Of a DNA stretch of 64,000 bases, positions 22,817 through 35,900 are shown piece by piece. A program made the translations under genes and the position numbers. Numbering within the stretch: position 1 is the first letter of the stretch; every line of letters begins with the position of its first letter. The stretch lies in the NCBI GenBank assembly GCA_958510825.1, contig OY294050.1, positions 10,579,340 to 10,643,339 of the forward strand. The letters are read 5' to 3'. The stretch comes from Brachypterus glaber. Taxonomy: Eukaryota > Arthropoda > Insecta > Coleoptera > Kateretidae. The notes below the pieces were generated by a model. It was given only the letters and a program-made list of their open reading frames with translations, had not been told where the DNA came from and ran no database searches.

Positions 22817-23147
22817 TGCCTCCCCCCCTTATATCCGCCCATGTAAAGAAGCATCTAGAGTCAATAATTATAATAATAAAACATTTTGAACCTAGTGTGA
22901 ACCCAGTGTGAACGCTTCAAATTTAGTTTTGAAATATTATCTGATAATAAAAAAAACTAATGCAAATGAAAATTAAATTATTACCTATATATTATACACA
23001 TCGAAAGTAAATACACATAAAAAGCAGTAATTTTAGAGGTAAAGTTCTGTTTCTCTGTTCTGTCTCTATTCCATCAACTTCAACATAGCAAAATTTGAAT
23101 GCGTATATCAGTACAATAAATAACGCGATATTGTAACATATGTTACA

Positions 23148-23171
23148 ATATATATATATATATATATATAA
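23148..23171. repeat. (TA)n microsatellite
   Basis: About 12 TA units. Confidence 0.9.
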
Positions 23172-23420
23172 ATCATTCAAGCAATCATATTTTTAAAAAT
23201 TAACTTTTTAAAAATAATACATACCTAACCTCAAATAAACAATAATTATTTTTCCTCTTACCTGAGTTTTCCTCTGGTTGATCTTCATTGTTTTTTAACA
23301 AAGCAAATATTTTGGCACTCGGACTACACATTTTAACTTAGTTTTAGCTTGTAAAATACAAAAAGAAAACGAAAAACAACACTACAAAAATAACCGTTTC
23401 GGCAAACAAAGAAGCACTAA

Positions 23421-23528
23421 GGCCCGGTTGTACAAACCTCGCTTAAATTTGAACCTAGCTCAACTGTCATGTGTTTCAATGGTAAAGGAACTCCGCTCAA
23501 AGTTAAACCAGGTTTGTACAACCGGGCC
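23421..23528. mobile_element. Harbinger-like MITE, TAA target duplication
   Basis: A 108-bp element with 18-bp perfect inverted ends (GGCCCGGTTGTACAAACC and its complement), flanked by TAA on both sides. The internal half-palindrome GCTTAAATTTGAAC / GCTCAAAGTTAAAC is diverged. It sits in a CACTAAG-rich repeat that it appears to have split. Confidence 0.85.
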
Positions 23529-23748
23529 TAAGTCGCTTAGTTATTATTCTTTACAGAAATAATCTACAAGTAAAACGCACTAAGTGACAGTGCCTATTGC
23601 CAGATAAAATTTTAATCAAAATCAAATTGGTGCGTTTTTTATAGTGGGTAACTCTCTTTACAGTCCACCTAGAAGTTACTTCGGTTCACCTGTACATAGA
23701 TCATCAAAAATTAATTACGGTGCCATTTAAATCCCATTTTTGCAAAAA

Positions 23749-23784
23749 GTTGACTTAGTGCCTCGTACAAGGCACTAAGTCAAC
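23749..23784. repeat. Perfect 15-bp-arm hairpin
   Basis: GTTGACTTAGTGCCT, a 6-base loop, then AGGCACTAAGTCAAC. The arm word GACTTAGTGC also occurs near 1670 and, inverted, near 23575. The hairpin lies about 380 bp upstream of the RpL40 leader exon. Confidence 0.85.
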
Positions 23785-24139
23785 GATATATATATTTTGT
23801 AGTATATAAGCGGCATCTGTTGCAGACTTAGTAAACTACTCTAAATGTACCTGTTTTCAGCTAATTAACAATAGATGGCAATAGTGCATTAGTTACTAAT
23901 CTTTGCAGAAAACTAATATGGAATGTTTATTCTTAGTTTAGCATGGAACCAGTAGGTGGCAGAAAAATTATTAAATTATTTTTAAATTAAAATATTTTAA
24001 TAATATAAGTAATATTTAAATATTAATTAAACGACTTTTATCCTACTCACAACTCCTTAATTAAATTGTAAAATTGAATAATTACCTAGAATTTTTGAAA
24101 TTCCCGCAAGTTTTATAGCGGAAAAACAAGTCGGCCATG

Positions 24140-24209
24140 TTGTCGGTATGTCAGATTTCATTTGTCTTTCTAAATCAAGGAAGTTTGTGGCGACCACGTT
24201 TTAGCAGAT
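24140..24209 (+). promoter_or_regulatory. Likely RpL40 transcription start and non-coding leader exon
   Basis: The pyrimidine-rich start CTTTCT (about 24162) resembles the TOP initiator of ribosomal-protein genes. It is followed by a short leader that ends at a consensus donor (CAGAT|GTAAGTG, exon end 24209). The matching acceptor TTGTTGCAG ends at 25040, 11 bases before the RpL40 ATG, giving an 831-bp leader intron. The start base is inferred. The upstream 23785-24139 stretch has no other feature. Confidence 0.55.
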
Positions 24210-25027
24210 GTAAGTGAAATATTTTCTTTATTTTAATATTATAAACCCCTTAAAGTTTTGTCAAACTTACAATAACTTTTTCAATATTTATTTACCATAA
24301 TTTAAGTGTGCAGTCGAACCGAATTTAATGTTATTTCGGAAAAAAACGTTACACTGAAAGGTGTGTGGTTATGTCAAAAACTTGACAAGTTCATAAAGAA
24401 TAGTAATTTTGCTATCATAAACGTGTTTATTTGTTAAATTTCTCTAGTTTATTATAAATACTACGTTTTTTTTTTGTTTATTTTACCGCGTTAGGGTTTG
24501 TGTATAGTAAAATATAACAAAGATTTAACCTAAGTAATTTATCTGCACTGCTTTAGCTTAAACTGTAAGCTACAGCCTTTAATCATACAACTTACTAACT
24601 TACTGATAAAAAAAAACTGAAGCTTGGACAGTATTTCCTGGGGAACCTCAAAAACAAAAATCTTTTGCGCATATCGATTTAATTATTTTTGTGTGTACTA
24701 ACATCAGGGAAAACTAAATTTTTATCAGGGAATCTTAATCTGCAAAACCTGTGGTCACCTTGAATTGACATAATTATCCATGGAATTAACTTTTTGCATT
24801 AGAAAAATAAATATAAACTCGCTTTAAAAATACCTGTAAAAAAATTATGTTTAGTATATTTCAATTAATAGTAGTCACAAACTGCATAAAAAAAATTTGT
24901 TATCTATTTGAAAGATTACGCAGAGCTTGTTCAAAGGGTTACGTGGGAGAATCTCCCGAAGAGATTAACCCCTCAATTTTGTTTTGGTGTTTGCTGGAAT
25001 TGTCTTTTCACTGTAATTTAATGTTAA

Positions 25028-25438
<411 letters not shown>

Positions 25439-25950
25439 ATTTTATTGCTTCACAAAATATTGCAAATTTTGTAATATTATTCCTTTCAAGTAACAATGTA
25501 CAATACCAACAGCTTCAATACATAATTTGACAAATGTTTATTTTATGTTTTATTTACATTTCTGGGGCAAATTTTAATGAATTTAATACACCAATTTTAA
25601 GATCATTTACTTAATTAAAAAGCTTTTAAAAATTGATCATATTACTATTTAACTAATTCCAAATCGTAAAAAAATAACAATAAATTATTTAAAAAAGTTG
25701 CTGTCAACAAAATAATAATTTCTACTGTAGATCTAGGTTCATTAAAACAAAATTGTTATCCAAAAAACCCTTTTTTTTTCAGACAACGAAAAAAATTCAA
25801 AAATAATTTTAAAAAAATTATTCGAAAAATAAAATAAAAAAGTTTTTACTCCACCCCGATTTTTACTAAAACCAACCCGAGCCGAGAACTTTGTATAAGG
25901 AAGCTATCTTCCAAATTTGAAGTCTTTAGCTCAAGGCGTTTTTGAGTTGT
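25439..25950. other. RpL40 3' flank
   Basis: Contains the RpL40 3'UTR. The nearest poly(A)-signal-like word is ATTAAA at about 25614, and no AATAAA lies close to the stop. Beyond 25850 the sequence is repeat-like (ACTCCACCCCGATTTTTACT). Confidence 0.45.
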
Positions 25951-26648
25951 CGTGGTCACAAAGAGTAACCGCAAAGTTAGCCTGTTTTTTCAACACCAAC
26001 TTCGATTGGGATCGATAAATGTAACGTAAAAGTGCTCAAAATTTTTGTCTGCTCATGAACTTGTGAAAAAAGCAAGATTTATTTTTTGGAGCTAAACATC
26101 CCCTTAAACAAAGGGTTAACTATGGGTACTTGAATTTTATACTCTAAACTTTCTCACATTTTATAAAACTGCCTGGATCCCTTTAACTCGATTTTTCTTG
26201 AGATACTTTATGATTTACTACTTTTTTTGTGCTTGGGGGTAGTTTAACCCTCTTTGTGGGGGTGGATTTTCATCAAATCCAAGGGTGATACCCCTTTATG
26301 TTTCATATTACTGAAAAATGTGTTTTTTTTTAATATTTTGAGTTTTTAATTTTTTAAACCCTTTAGGGCCACTTGCACCAACTTTTGGTCTGGGATTATC
26401 TCAGCTAAACCGAGTTTAAGTTAAAAATGCTGCGTTCTGATTGGTCGGCCGTCAACTTAATCCAAGTTTAAAGTTAAACCATCATTGGTGCAAGTGGCCC
26501 TTAAACAATAAATCTTGCTTTTTGCACAAGTTCATGACCAGACAAAAATTTTAAGCACTTATATGTTACATTTTATCAATTCCAATCGAAGTTACAGGTG
26601 TTGAAAATACAGGCTTAAAACCTCTTTTTGCAGTCACTCTTTCCCTGA
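25951..26648. mobile_element. Long inverted-repeat element with a nested MITE
   Basis: The left arm (about 25951-26080) and right arm (about 26509-26648) are inverted copies, sharing CTTCGATTGGGATCGATAAA (with changes), AAAATTTTTGTCTG-TCATGAACTTGTG and AAGCAAGATTTA. The Harbinger-like MITE at 26366-26500 lies between them, just inside the right arm. The arms have diverged by about 10-15 percent by eye, so it is older than the nested MITE. Confidence 0.7.
26366..26500 (-). mobile_element. Harbinger-like MITE family G, copy 1
   Basis: A 135-bp element with GGGCCACTTGCACCAA inverted ends and TTA on both sides. The internal sequence is the reverse complement of the copies at 29833-29967 and 47282-47416. 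Confidence 0.9.
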
Positions 26649-26949
26649 CAGACCGACAGGCAGATTTTTTTTGACAAATCATCATTATTGGATATAAAAC
26701 GTCAAGAAACGTAAAAAAAGCAATAAAAATGTTTACCATAGTCATATTTTTTTATGCGCATGATAATTCGAGAACGGAATAATTCAATGCGCTCATGAGG
26801 AGAACAAAAACGTGTTTCAAAAGTTTTCAATAAAGTAATTTTACTAAAAGTAAAGGACATTTTAATACATTTCTTAGTTATAATTATATATATGGAAATA
26901 ATACACTTATTTTGGAATAAAAATATCACAGATAAATAAAATAAAATGC

Positions 26950-29900
26950 TTACTTTAACATAGCATATTTCTGATACATTTCTAAGTCTTTATTACAAGG
27001 TGTTTTACCACCAGTTTTACTTAAACCAATATAATCCTTATATATTTTAATAGATTTTTCGTCAACTTTTGGAACTTCGACTTTTAAACTAGTGTCTTCA
27101 TTAAACTTGCTTTCCGTTTTCAAATTTACGCTGATTGGCGTAAAACTGTGTTGAATTGTACCATTCGCCTTTTTTTGTATTAAAACATACCTAAAAAGAT
27201 TGAAAAAGTAGGGAAAATAGTTTAGATTAACTGACACGCTAATCTTTAATACAAATTAAGTTTTACTGACTTGCCAACGCAAACCAAGAGTTAATCCTGC
27301 TAGTAGGTCTACACATTATAAAACCATTAACAGTAGAATCTGAGGTGCTCGGTTTCGGACGATAATGGACTTTTTTCCTTAGAAATGACCATAGCGGACT
27401 TAATAAAACTTTATTTTATACTGTTTTAGAATTTTTTATACAAATTTTGGACGGAGATTTCAAATCCGTTCACATAAATAGTCACATAAATAGTTCAGAA
27501 AAAATAGTTGCAGATGAATTTGGAAGGTTATTTTTTCCGAAATGGAAATCAATAGACCGTTTCTGTGAATATATTTGAATCCTCTGATGAAAATTTATAT
27601 AGAATATGCAAAACAGTATAAAATGAAGAACTATTAAGTCGACCTTGGTCATTTCTGATGAAAAAAGTCCATTATCTTCCGAAACCGAGCACCTTAGATT
27701 TATTATCGTCACAATACTAACTGGCACCTGTGAGCTGAGGCGAGGGGAAGAAAAGAGGTAAAATTTAGCATGTAAAGTATAGGTGACATTGAATTTTTCA
27801 TCCCACAGAGGTGCCAGTTCATAAAATGTACACAGTAACTATCAATGATTTTATAATGTGTAGACTTCCTACTAAAATGACTGTTGGTTTGCTTTGGAAA
27901 GTCTCTAAAACTCAATTTGTATTCAAGATTAGCGTGCTGACTCTAAATGCACATTTAAGAAATTGAAAAAATACATAGAAAGACGACCAGCAGAGAATTT
28001 TCTATAAGGAACATTGTTCCAAATTTTAAGCGTTTTTTTTTTTAAGTGTTCTTGAGCGTTCACAATTTTTTTTTTCGAAAATCAGCTTTATTGCACATAA
28101 AACGCCAAAAAACGTAAAAAAGCAATACAGTTTTTCAAAAAAAGGCGGGGTTTTCCTGGGGGGAAGGTAAAGTTACTTACTTTTTATAAGTTAAAATATC
28201 ATCTTTATTGGGTTTCTTTAACTCAGTTCCATACACCGTTTTCATAGGCGGAAACAGTGACATAAAAGTTAGTGGCTCAGGGGTTGTTTCCTTTGATGAC
28301 GTCATTTGGGAGTCTGTGGTAAGACTGCTATCATCGTCACCCGAATCCTCATTTTCTGAAGAGCTAAAAAATATATATTAATATACACAATACATAATTA
28401 TAATTATCGATATATTGAGTTCTATTACAAAAAATAATATCGATCTAAAAACAGCATTTTTCGTCCTTGTATCAGAAACTACTATCACCTGCTTGACGCA
28501 TTGGAACTCAATGAACTTTGTCCTGTCAAAGAAGGATTTTTCATGTTGACATTTTTTGACGAGTTTTCTTCTCTCCTACGTACGGGTCTCACTCTTAACG
28601 AAAATGGACTGTAATTTGTGGTAAAATTTGGCATGAAATCTCTTACGGAGTTACTGATTTTTGTCGCGTAGACTTCGCTCAATAAACTCATTTCTTGTGG
28701 CCTAAAATCATAATACACAAGTGTATAAGTTTATACAGTATGTCCCTGGATGGAGCTAGATTTTTTGGACTAAAACATACCTGATGACATAAGAAATCAA
28801 TTCCCATTTGAAATAAAATCGCAAAATATACACTTTTTTAGACAGGCAAAAAAACGTTTTGAGTAATAGGGTGTGTCAAAATCTCTCGATTTTCGAAATC
28901 GAAAACGTTCTAGCTCAAAAGTTGCTCCTTAGTAAAAAACGGTGGCCACTCAAAAATGAGCCAAGCTATTACTCAAAAAAACGTTTTTTTATCTGTAAAA
29001 AAGTCTATCTTTTACGATTTTCTTTCAAATGGGAATTGATTTCTTATGTCATCAGGTATGTTTTAGTCCAAAAAATGTAGAGGTCTAAGAAATTTTTATT
29101 TATCGCCCAGATGAACCGTGATTTGGTCAGATTTTTTGTATTTTTTTTTGTAAAAAAATCCAAAAAGACGCTAATCCAAATATTACCTGTAATAATCCAA
29201 ATAGGAGTCTATCATTTCAGCATCCCTGGTGTGTAAGTGAATGATTTCCGAACATGCTTTTGACAGGTCATTATATGCATATGGCAGACATTTTATCACC
29301 TCCTTGTCCCACCATTGAGTCAGGGACCGTTTCGTGTTGATTAAAGGTTTGTGATGAAAATAATAGTCGTTGGGGTAATCCCAAATTTGCAGTTCAAATT
29401 CTTCAGGCTTAAATACGCCTGAAATATTCAGTATTTATTACCAACAAATAAATAAAAAATATTTAATAAAGGTTCTTATTCATTATAATAAATTTAAAAC
29501 ATTTTGAATCAAAAATGTATTTATTTTTAAATTTTTAATTCTAATTTATTTGATATTTGTTTTTGTAGCAACCACCAAAACCTCATATAGGCGCCATTTT
29601 TGAGAAATACGATAAAAAAGAGAAATTCACAAATCGCTGCAAATTATCTTTACAGCATGTCTTATTAAATGCGGTTTTATCTAGGTTTTTATACTATTTT
29701 ACCTATCAATTAATCATTTATTGGTGTTTTTACAAAGTATTACACAAGTCAGTCTTTGGAAAAAAAAATAAATATAAAAATATTATAGCACATATAGTAG
29801 TTAAAAATATAAATATAAAATGGACATACTTAGGGCCACTTGCACCAATGATGGTTTAACTGTAAACTTGGATTAAATTGACGGCCGACCAATCAGAACG

Positions 29901-32900
29901 CAGCATTTTTAACTTAAACTCGGTTTGGCTGAGATAATCCCGTAGCAAAAGTTGGTGCAAGTGGCCCTTAGTAACAAATTTAAATTTTAAATCATATTAC
30001 GATCTCACTCTCCTGAAACTCATTGAGGGTATAAAAGGCTTTATTAATAAGGAACATTTTAATTCGTTCCCTGAAAGACATGAGAGGCAACAACCTGCAA
30101 CCTACAAACATCAGCAAAATAAAAAAAACCAAATAGACATTTTGAGTATAATCATTATTTGAAAGCATACTGTTATTAAATTTATAATTTTTTGTGTGAG
30201 GATTACCTGAGGGGTAAACCGTAGAGGAATTAAGGTGTACAAATTGGAGAGAATTTGGAGGAAATCTTTGAAGGTTACGAGGAAATCTTTGAAGATTTCC
30301 TCCTAAAGGTGTACAAAATTTTGTCAGTGCTTTTCCACTCGGGATTAACCCTCAAAGTTCCTAAATTATGAAATTGCAATGTACATGTGCTAGATTTAAC
30401 AAAAATGTTATAGGAACATGTTAATTTAGAATTCAAAGGTTCTTACCCAAAAACAAATTAATCGTATTTTGTTTTTCCGCATCGGAAAATGTGTTACTGT
30501 AGTATCGACTTAAGGTTTGCATGATATCGTTTCCCTGCGACGTCCACGGTGCCGTTTTTCTGTAGGTTTTAATTCTGTGCACTAGTTGCGATCCGCCATA
30601 TTGAAGAGCTAGCGTATCTCCGTGATCTTCGTATAAACATTCGAGCATTCGAACACAGTCGGTATCGAATTCCAGGTTTGGAGAGTCTAAAAGACCTAAA
30701 AATGAAAAAAATTAGATACTCCTCAGTAGTCTCCACCGCAAAAAGTATAATCTGTGGAATGGTAAGCTTTGTTTTTTTTTCATATCGACCCAAAGCATTT
30801 TTATTTTGTGATACTTAAAACTGAAAATAGCCAGGATCTTTTCAGTTTAAGACCAAGGCGTCCTTCAAGTGGAGTGAAGGACGCCTAGTCAAAATTGACA
30901 GCCAGCATCAAGGAGCTCTTGTCATACCTAACGCGCAAAGTTGATATCCCAAAACACATTTTCCAATGGCGAACTGAGCGGTATTCGTTCTATCTAGACA
31001 ATCAACACAGTTAGTCCTGAGAATTCCAGTTTGCAGACTTCCGTGTTCATTTTTTTGTTGGCCAACCACTGTGGTCTCTGTTTGGGAATGGTATTTAGGT
31101 TGGTTATGAAAAATTCCAACTTTCATCACAGCATTTCTTGATATATCAGCTAGGTGCTTTAACACACTCTTATTCCCTGTAATAAAATAATTTGACAACT
31201 AAGTCAATTAGGCAGTTGTCTAACAAAAAACATTTTTTGAATTTAGATAACTACATTTAAATTCCATGTTAACTTTAGATCTAAAGTTACTCCAAGTCTT
31301 TTTTTGAGAAACATCCCGCAGGGATGAGGTGGTAAATATTTTGAAATGTTTTCCATTTTGAGGTTGCTAAAACTGAATCTTGAAATATTTTTTTTTTCTA
31401 AATTTTTGTCAAAATTGGTATATTAGGGTTTTTGAGGTTGCTAAAAGTGAATCTGATAATAAATAATCCATTTTACACGCAGGGTGGAAAATGACATTGT
31501 CCCACGAGGTCAAAAATTGAGATTTTTGAAAGAAAACAAAAACCTCCAACTTTGAAGCCGCGCAGTTTCTAAACTGGGCTTGTGCTTATTGGATTCGTTG
31601 GTTCTTTCCCTATAAGATCCTGCCTCAGATAGTAAAAAAAAATTTTTGACCATTTCCCCTAGATTTGGGACTTTTTTGGTAAATTTTGAGTGTTTTTGCT
31701 CAATATTTTTGGAGATATTTCGCTGGATTAAATAAAATAGGTTCTATGTTATATAGGGTTTCTATAGAACATAGAACCTTATAATTTTAACCCAGCGATT
31801 TTTCGTAGGTCAAATCTGTGGCCATATTCTTGTTCCTTGGTCAATTCTACACTAGGAAACCAATTTTCAATAATTTTTAAGTAAAAATGTAGAAAAGACG
31901 AAAAATGGCTACAGCTCATAAATTTTTGCGGTACCTAATATTTTGACTTTTGACTACTTTCTAGGTGGGTAACATGCCCCCAAAAATCAGCCAAATCCAA
32001 GGGGGTCGTAGCCAAGTATGGCTCTTCTAAAATAAATTTACTCCTTACCTTTATTTTTTCGTGCCATGTCAAAAGTCTTATAAATAATTTGGTGCTCAGC
32101 TGGTAAAAATTGATTTAAATATTTTACAGCTTCACTAAGCTCGTCACTAATAAGGCTTTCCTGTTTTTTCCGTTCGCGCTGTTTGACTAGATTAAGTATA
32201 TAAATTGGGGCTCCGTAACGTTTTAATAGTTCGTTGAAGTGAGCCCCAGCGGTCTCCGCGTAAGGGTCATAAAAATCTATAGTAATGGCCGGTTTCCCAA
32301 CCATTTTGCCCATTTCTTGTTTCCAATGCCCTAAAATATTGTTTTCACTTTTAACCCTCTAAGGACGAACAATCAGATGTACCGAATACGCTTCAGTTAC
32401 TGGGAGCCTACTGTATACAGTAAGCTCCTATGGGCGCCCGTGCATTCGGACCGTAATTTCGTCCATAAACGGTATTAGAATCAAACGTAACGAAAACGGC
32501 ACGATCGTCCTTAAAGGGTTAAGTAATAGTCTGGAAAGAAACAGTTTTTTTACCTGGGATTGAGCCCCTCATTTGAACAAATGATGTAAAGTGGCTCTTA
32601 TCAAATGATGAAACACCTGAATCATGAACCGTTTGCTCGGTTTCCACTTCATTTGCTACATCACCTAAAAAAAATTGCCTGTTTTCATTTAAATCGGTTA
32701 ATTTAACAATTTGATCCCAAGTTAGCTTTATATCTAGAATAACTCCCAAGATAAATCAGTTACACCAGTATTAAAAAATAAATAAAAACGACGCCATCAT
32801 TACCTTGGAAATTAGCACCTCTTTTCAAGAATCTCGTTCCAGCATATTTACTGGACCTTCTAGCTATCAAAGTAATATAAAGCGATCTTCCAAAAACCGT

Positions 32901-35900
32901 AATATTTGATTGGCCGATAAAACCATGTGTAATATACAGAATCCAATCGGGATGAAGCTCGGATTTGATAACTTCATTGATTAGATGCAAGTTCCACACG
33001 AATTTTTTATGTGGCAAATTTCTTATCCCATAGTACTGGGTTTCTGAATTTTCGTTTGGGACGAGCGAAGTTTTTAGTAGGTTTTCTGTATCTGGAATTT
33101 TATATTCAGTCTCATCTGTTTGGGTGTTTGGAATAAATTGTTTTGGATTGACCAAGTTATACTGTAGTGTGTGGGTTAAATCGTAGCTATAACTGCAAAA
33201 TAGATTGGAAATGTTAATAAGAATTATTCCTTTTTTATTAATATTATTATTAATATTTTACCTTAAACATTTATTAAACCAAAGCTTAAGCCAAGTTAAA
33301 ATTTTAGGACCTCTTAAATCTTCGCCCAAATTTAGGCTTAAGACTTGGCAAAGCCAAACATAGATAATTCAGGGCCGGCCTTTGCATGTCGGCGCCTAAA
33401 GCAAGCGTTTGGTTTGGCGCCCCTATTAAAATTCCAATTTCAAACTTTGTACCCAGCAAAATTTTGATGACTAAAAAAAAGGTCATCACCTCTAAAAAAA
33501 GCTATACCCCTGCCGCAAAATTTTGATAACCAAAATAACAAAGAGGTCCTCATTTCTGAAAATAGCTTTACCCCTGCTACAAAATTTTGATTACTAAACA
33601 AAGTCATCCTCTCTGAAAAACGCTTTACAACGGAAAATTTTGTTTCATGAGTAAGGAAAACACGCCCCTCGCCGGCGGCCCTCTGAGCTGGAGCCCTGAA
33701 GCAAGGGGTTCACTTGGCTTCATGCAAAGGTCGGATCTGGATAAGTCATACACGGTGTTTGCAGTTCTATGCCACATATTAAAGAACATGATTCTACATC
33801 AAAAAAACATGAAAAACCACTATAGCATTGACTCTTTAACCAATGACTATAGAAAAGTCCGGAAACGAATCCTAAGGGAGTTTGCGACCCTTTAAAATTG
33901 TAATAAAAATAAGGTTTTTAATTATTAACTCTGGTCCCCTTTGAGATACATCGACGAGGTTTTGCATGTGAACTAACCTTAATAAGGCCAATCTTCCTAT
34001 GTTATTTTCATGTACTTATTTTAACCAAGGGCTTGCGAGGTTTTTTGCCCCAAACTTTTTCTGTGTAACTTTTGAGGTGCAATTTCACGTTTTGAGGACT
34101 AAAAATTAAATACTAAAATGTTGAAAACCAAAATTTCAATGATGCTGGGTGAATATACATCAAAAACTAAGAAAAAAAACTCATTTACAGGTACTTCCAA
34201 AAATCAATCGTAAGGTAGCTATGGTCTCCTAAAAATGCAACATTTTTTGAGCCATATATGGCTACTATAGTAGCTTTAAGACCAGTTTTTCGACCTACAT
34301 GTATAACAACTTCGAAAAACTAAAATGCTTGGGGTGGCGTTTTTTTTGCTTTCTCATTTTAAAAAAAATTCAAATTTTCGGAGAGCCTTCTATTCGTTCA
34401 AAAATTTTAATTTTTTGCGTATTTTTGCGTTTTGTGACGTTCAAGCAAAAAAAAAATATCGGTCGGTCGGTCGATCGTTCTGTCCGGGAAATCTTGTAAG
34501 CATGATAACTTTTTCAGCTAGAGACTTTAAATTTGGCATACAGGTATTTTACCAAAACTTCTCGCTCGGGATTGTTTTTGGTGAACATTTGGGTGCGGCA
34601 AGGGCGGCAATTGAGGAAAAATACATTTTTTTACAAAAATTTGAAAAATGCTATATAGGGGTTTTCAAGGTTGCTGAAATTGAATCTAATAATATATATT
34701 TTTTTAATTTCACCCCCTGAGGGGTGGAGTTTAGTTTTTGTGAAAATTAGTATATTCGGGTTTTTAAGGTTGCTGAAAAAGAATCTCATAATAAAAAAAA
34801 TCTAACTCCACCCACTAAGAGCCGGGGATAGTTTTCGTGAAAAACTAAAAGTGAATCTGATAATAAAAAATCCATTTTACGCACGGAGGTGAAAAATGGG
34901 AAAGCTCTTTTTAAAATAATAAATAATAAAGTAATACTGGGCAGTGTATTTTACCTAAAAAACGTTGGAAGTAACACAACAAACAGAAAAGAAATTGTTG
35001 ATCCGCAAGGACAAAATAGGAATAAGTCCTCACGTTTTTTTTGAGGATTTTTTACCTCTTTACTCCTTTAATATGTGACATAAGACTTCAAACACCGTGT
35101 ATTTCAGGATTTTAAATCCTGTATGATATTGATATATCAATTGATTGACTTGCCTAAAGTAAAAATTACTTGCAAGATCAATATTCTGAAACATTTTAAC
35201 ATATCTGGGCTCTTCAGGATGTATAACTCTTACAGACTCGTGTGGAATGTAAATCATATTCGTGTCTTCTATTTTGTAAATGGAATGGTGACCAATGACG
35301 GCAACTTTACGACGTTTTGTAATTAGAATTATGTAATATCCTTCCAAAAATCGAATAAACCCTAAAATAAGGTGAAAATTAATGCTGCTAGTAAAATAAC
35401 TTTTATGATGTCTTTGAAAATCCGAACGTTCAAATCTGAACGTTCATTAATGAACGAAAATGTGAATATTTTTAAAAAGCATAAAATAATTATAAAAATA
35501 ATAAAACTATTACAAATACGCAATAAATTAACACTTTAAAGTATTTCTGGTATACCCTAACAACCCCCGAAAAATGAAATTCAGACCATTATTTTTTGTT
35601 AAAACAAAATCCAAACGACATCCCTTGTTATATTATCAACCCTTTAATGAAATTCAGTAGTCACGACTGTAAGCCCCCTTATTTTTTGTTAAAAAAAAAA
35701 AAACTGTGAACATATTTATCTAAAACGACATCCGTTAATATGATATCATAATAAGATCTTATTACCCCTCGAGGGGTAAACCGCATAGGAATTCAGGTGT
35801 ACAAAATGGAGGAAATCTGGCGGAAATCTTTGAAGGTTACGAGGAAATCTTTGAAGATTTTCTCCTAAAGGTGTACAAAATTTTGTCAGCGGTTTACCCC

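Noticed and set aside
33647..33895. 82-codon plus-strand frame in FIG4 intron 3 ([13 protein letters not shown])
   Set aside because: The same peptide appears inverted in the frame at 35060-35110 because both are the inverted ends of one element.
34299..34720. Frames containing [12 protein letters not shown] / YRSVGRSF
   Set aside because: Produced by the TCGG simple repeat inside a FIG4 intron; no similarity beyond it.
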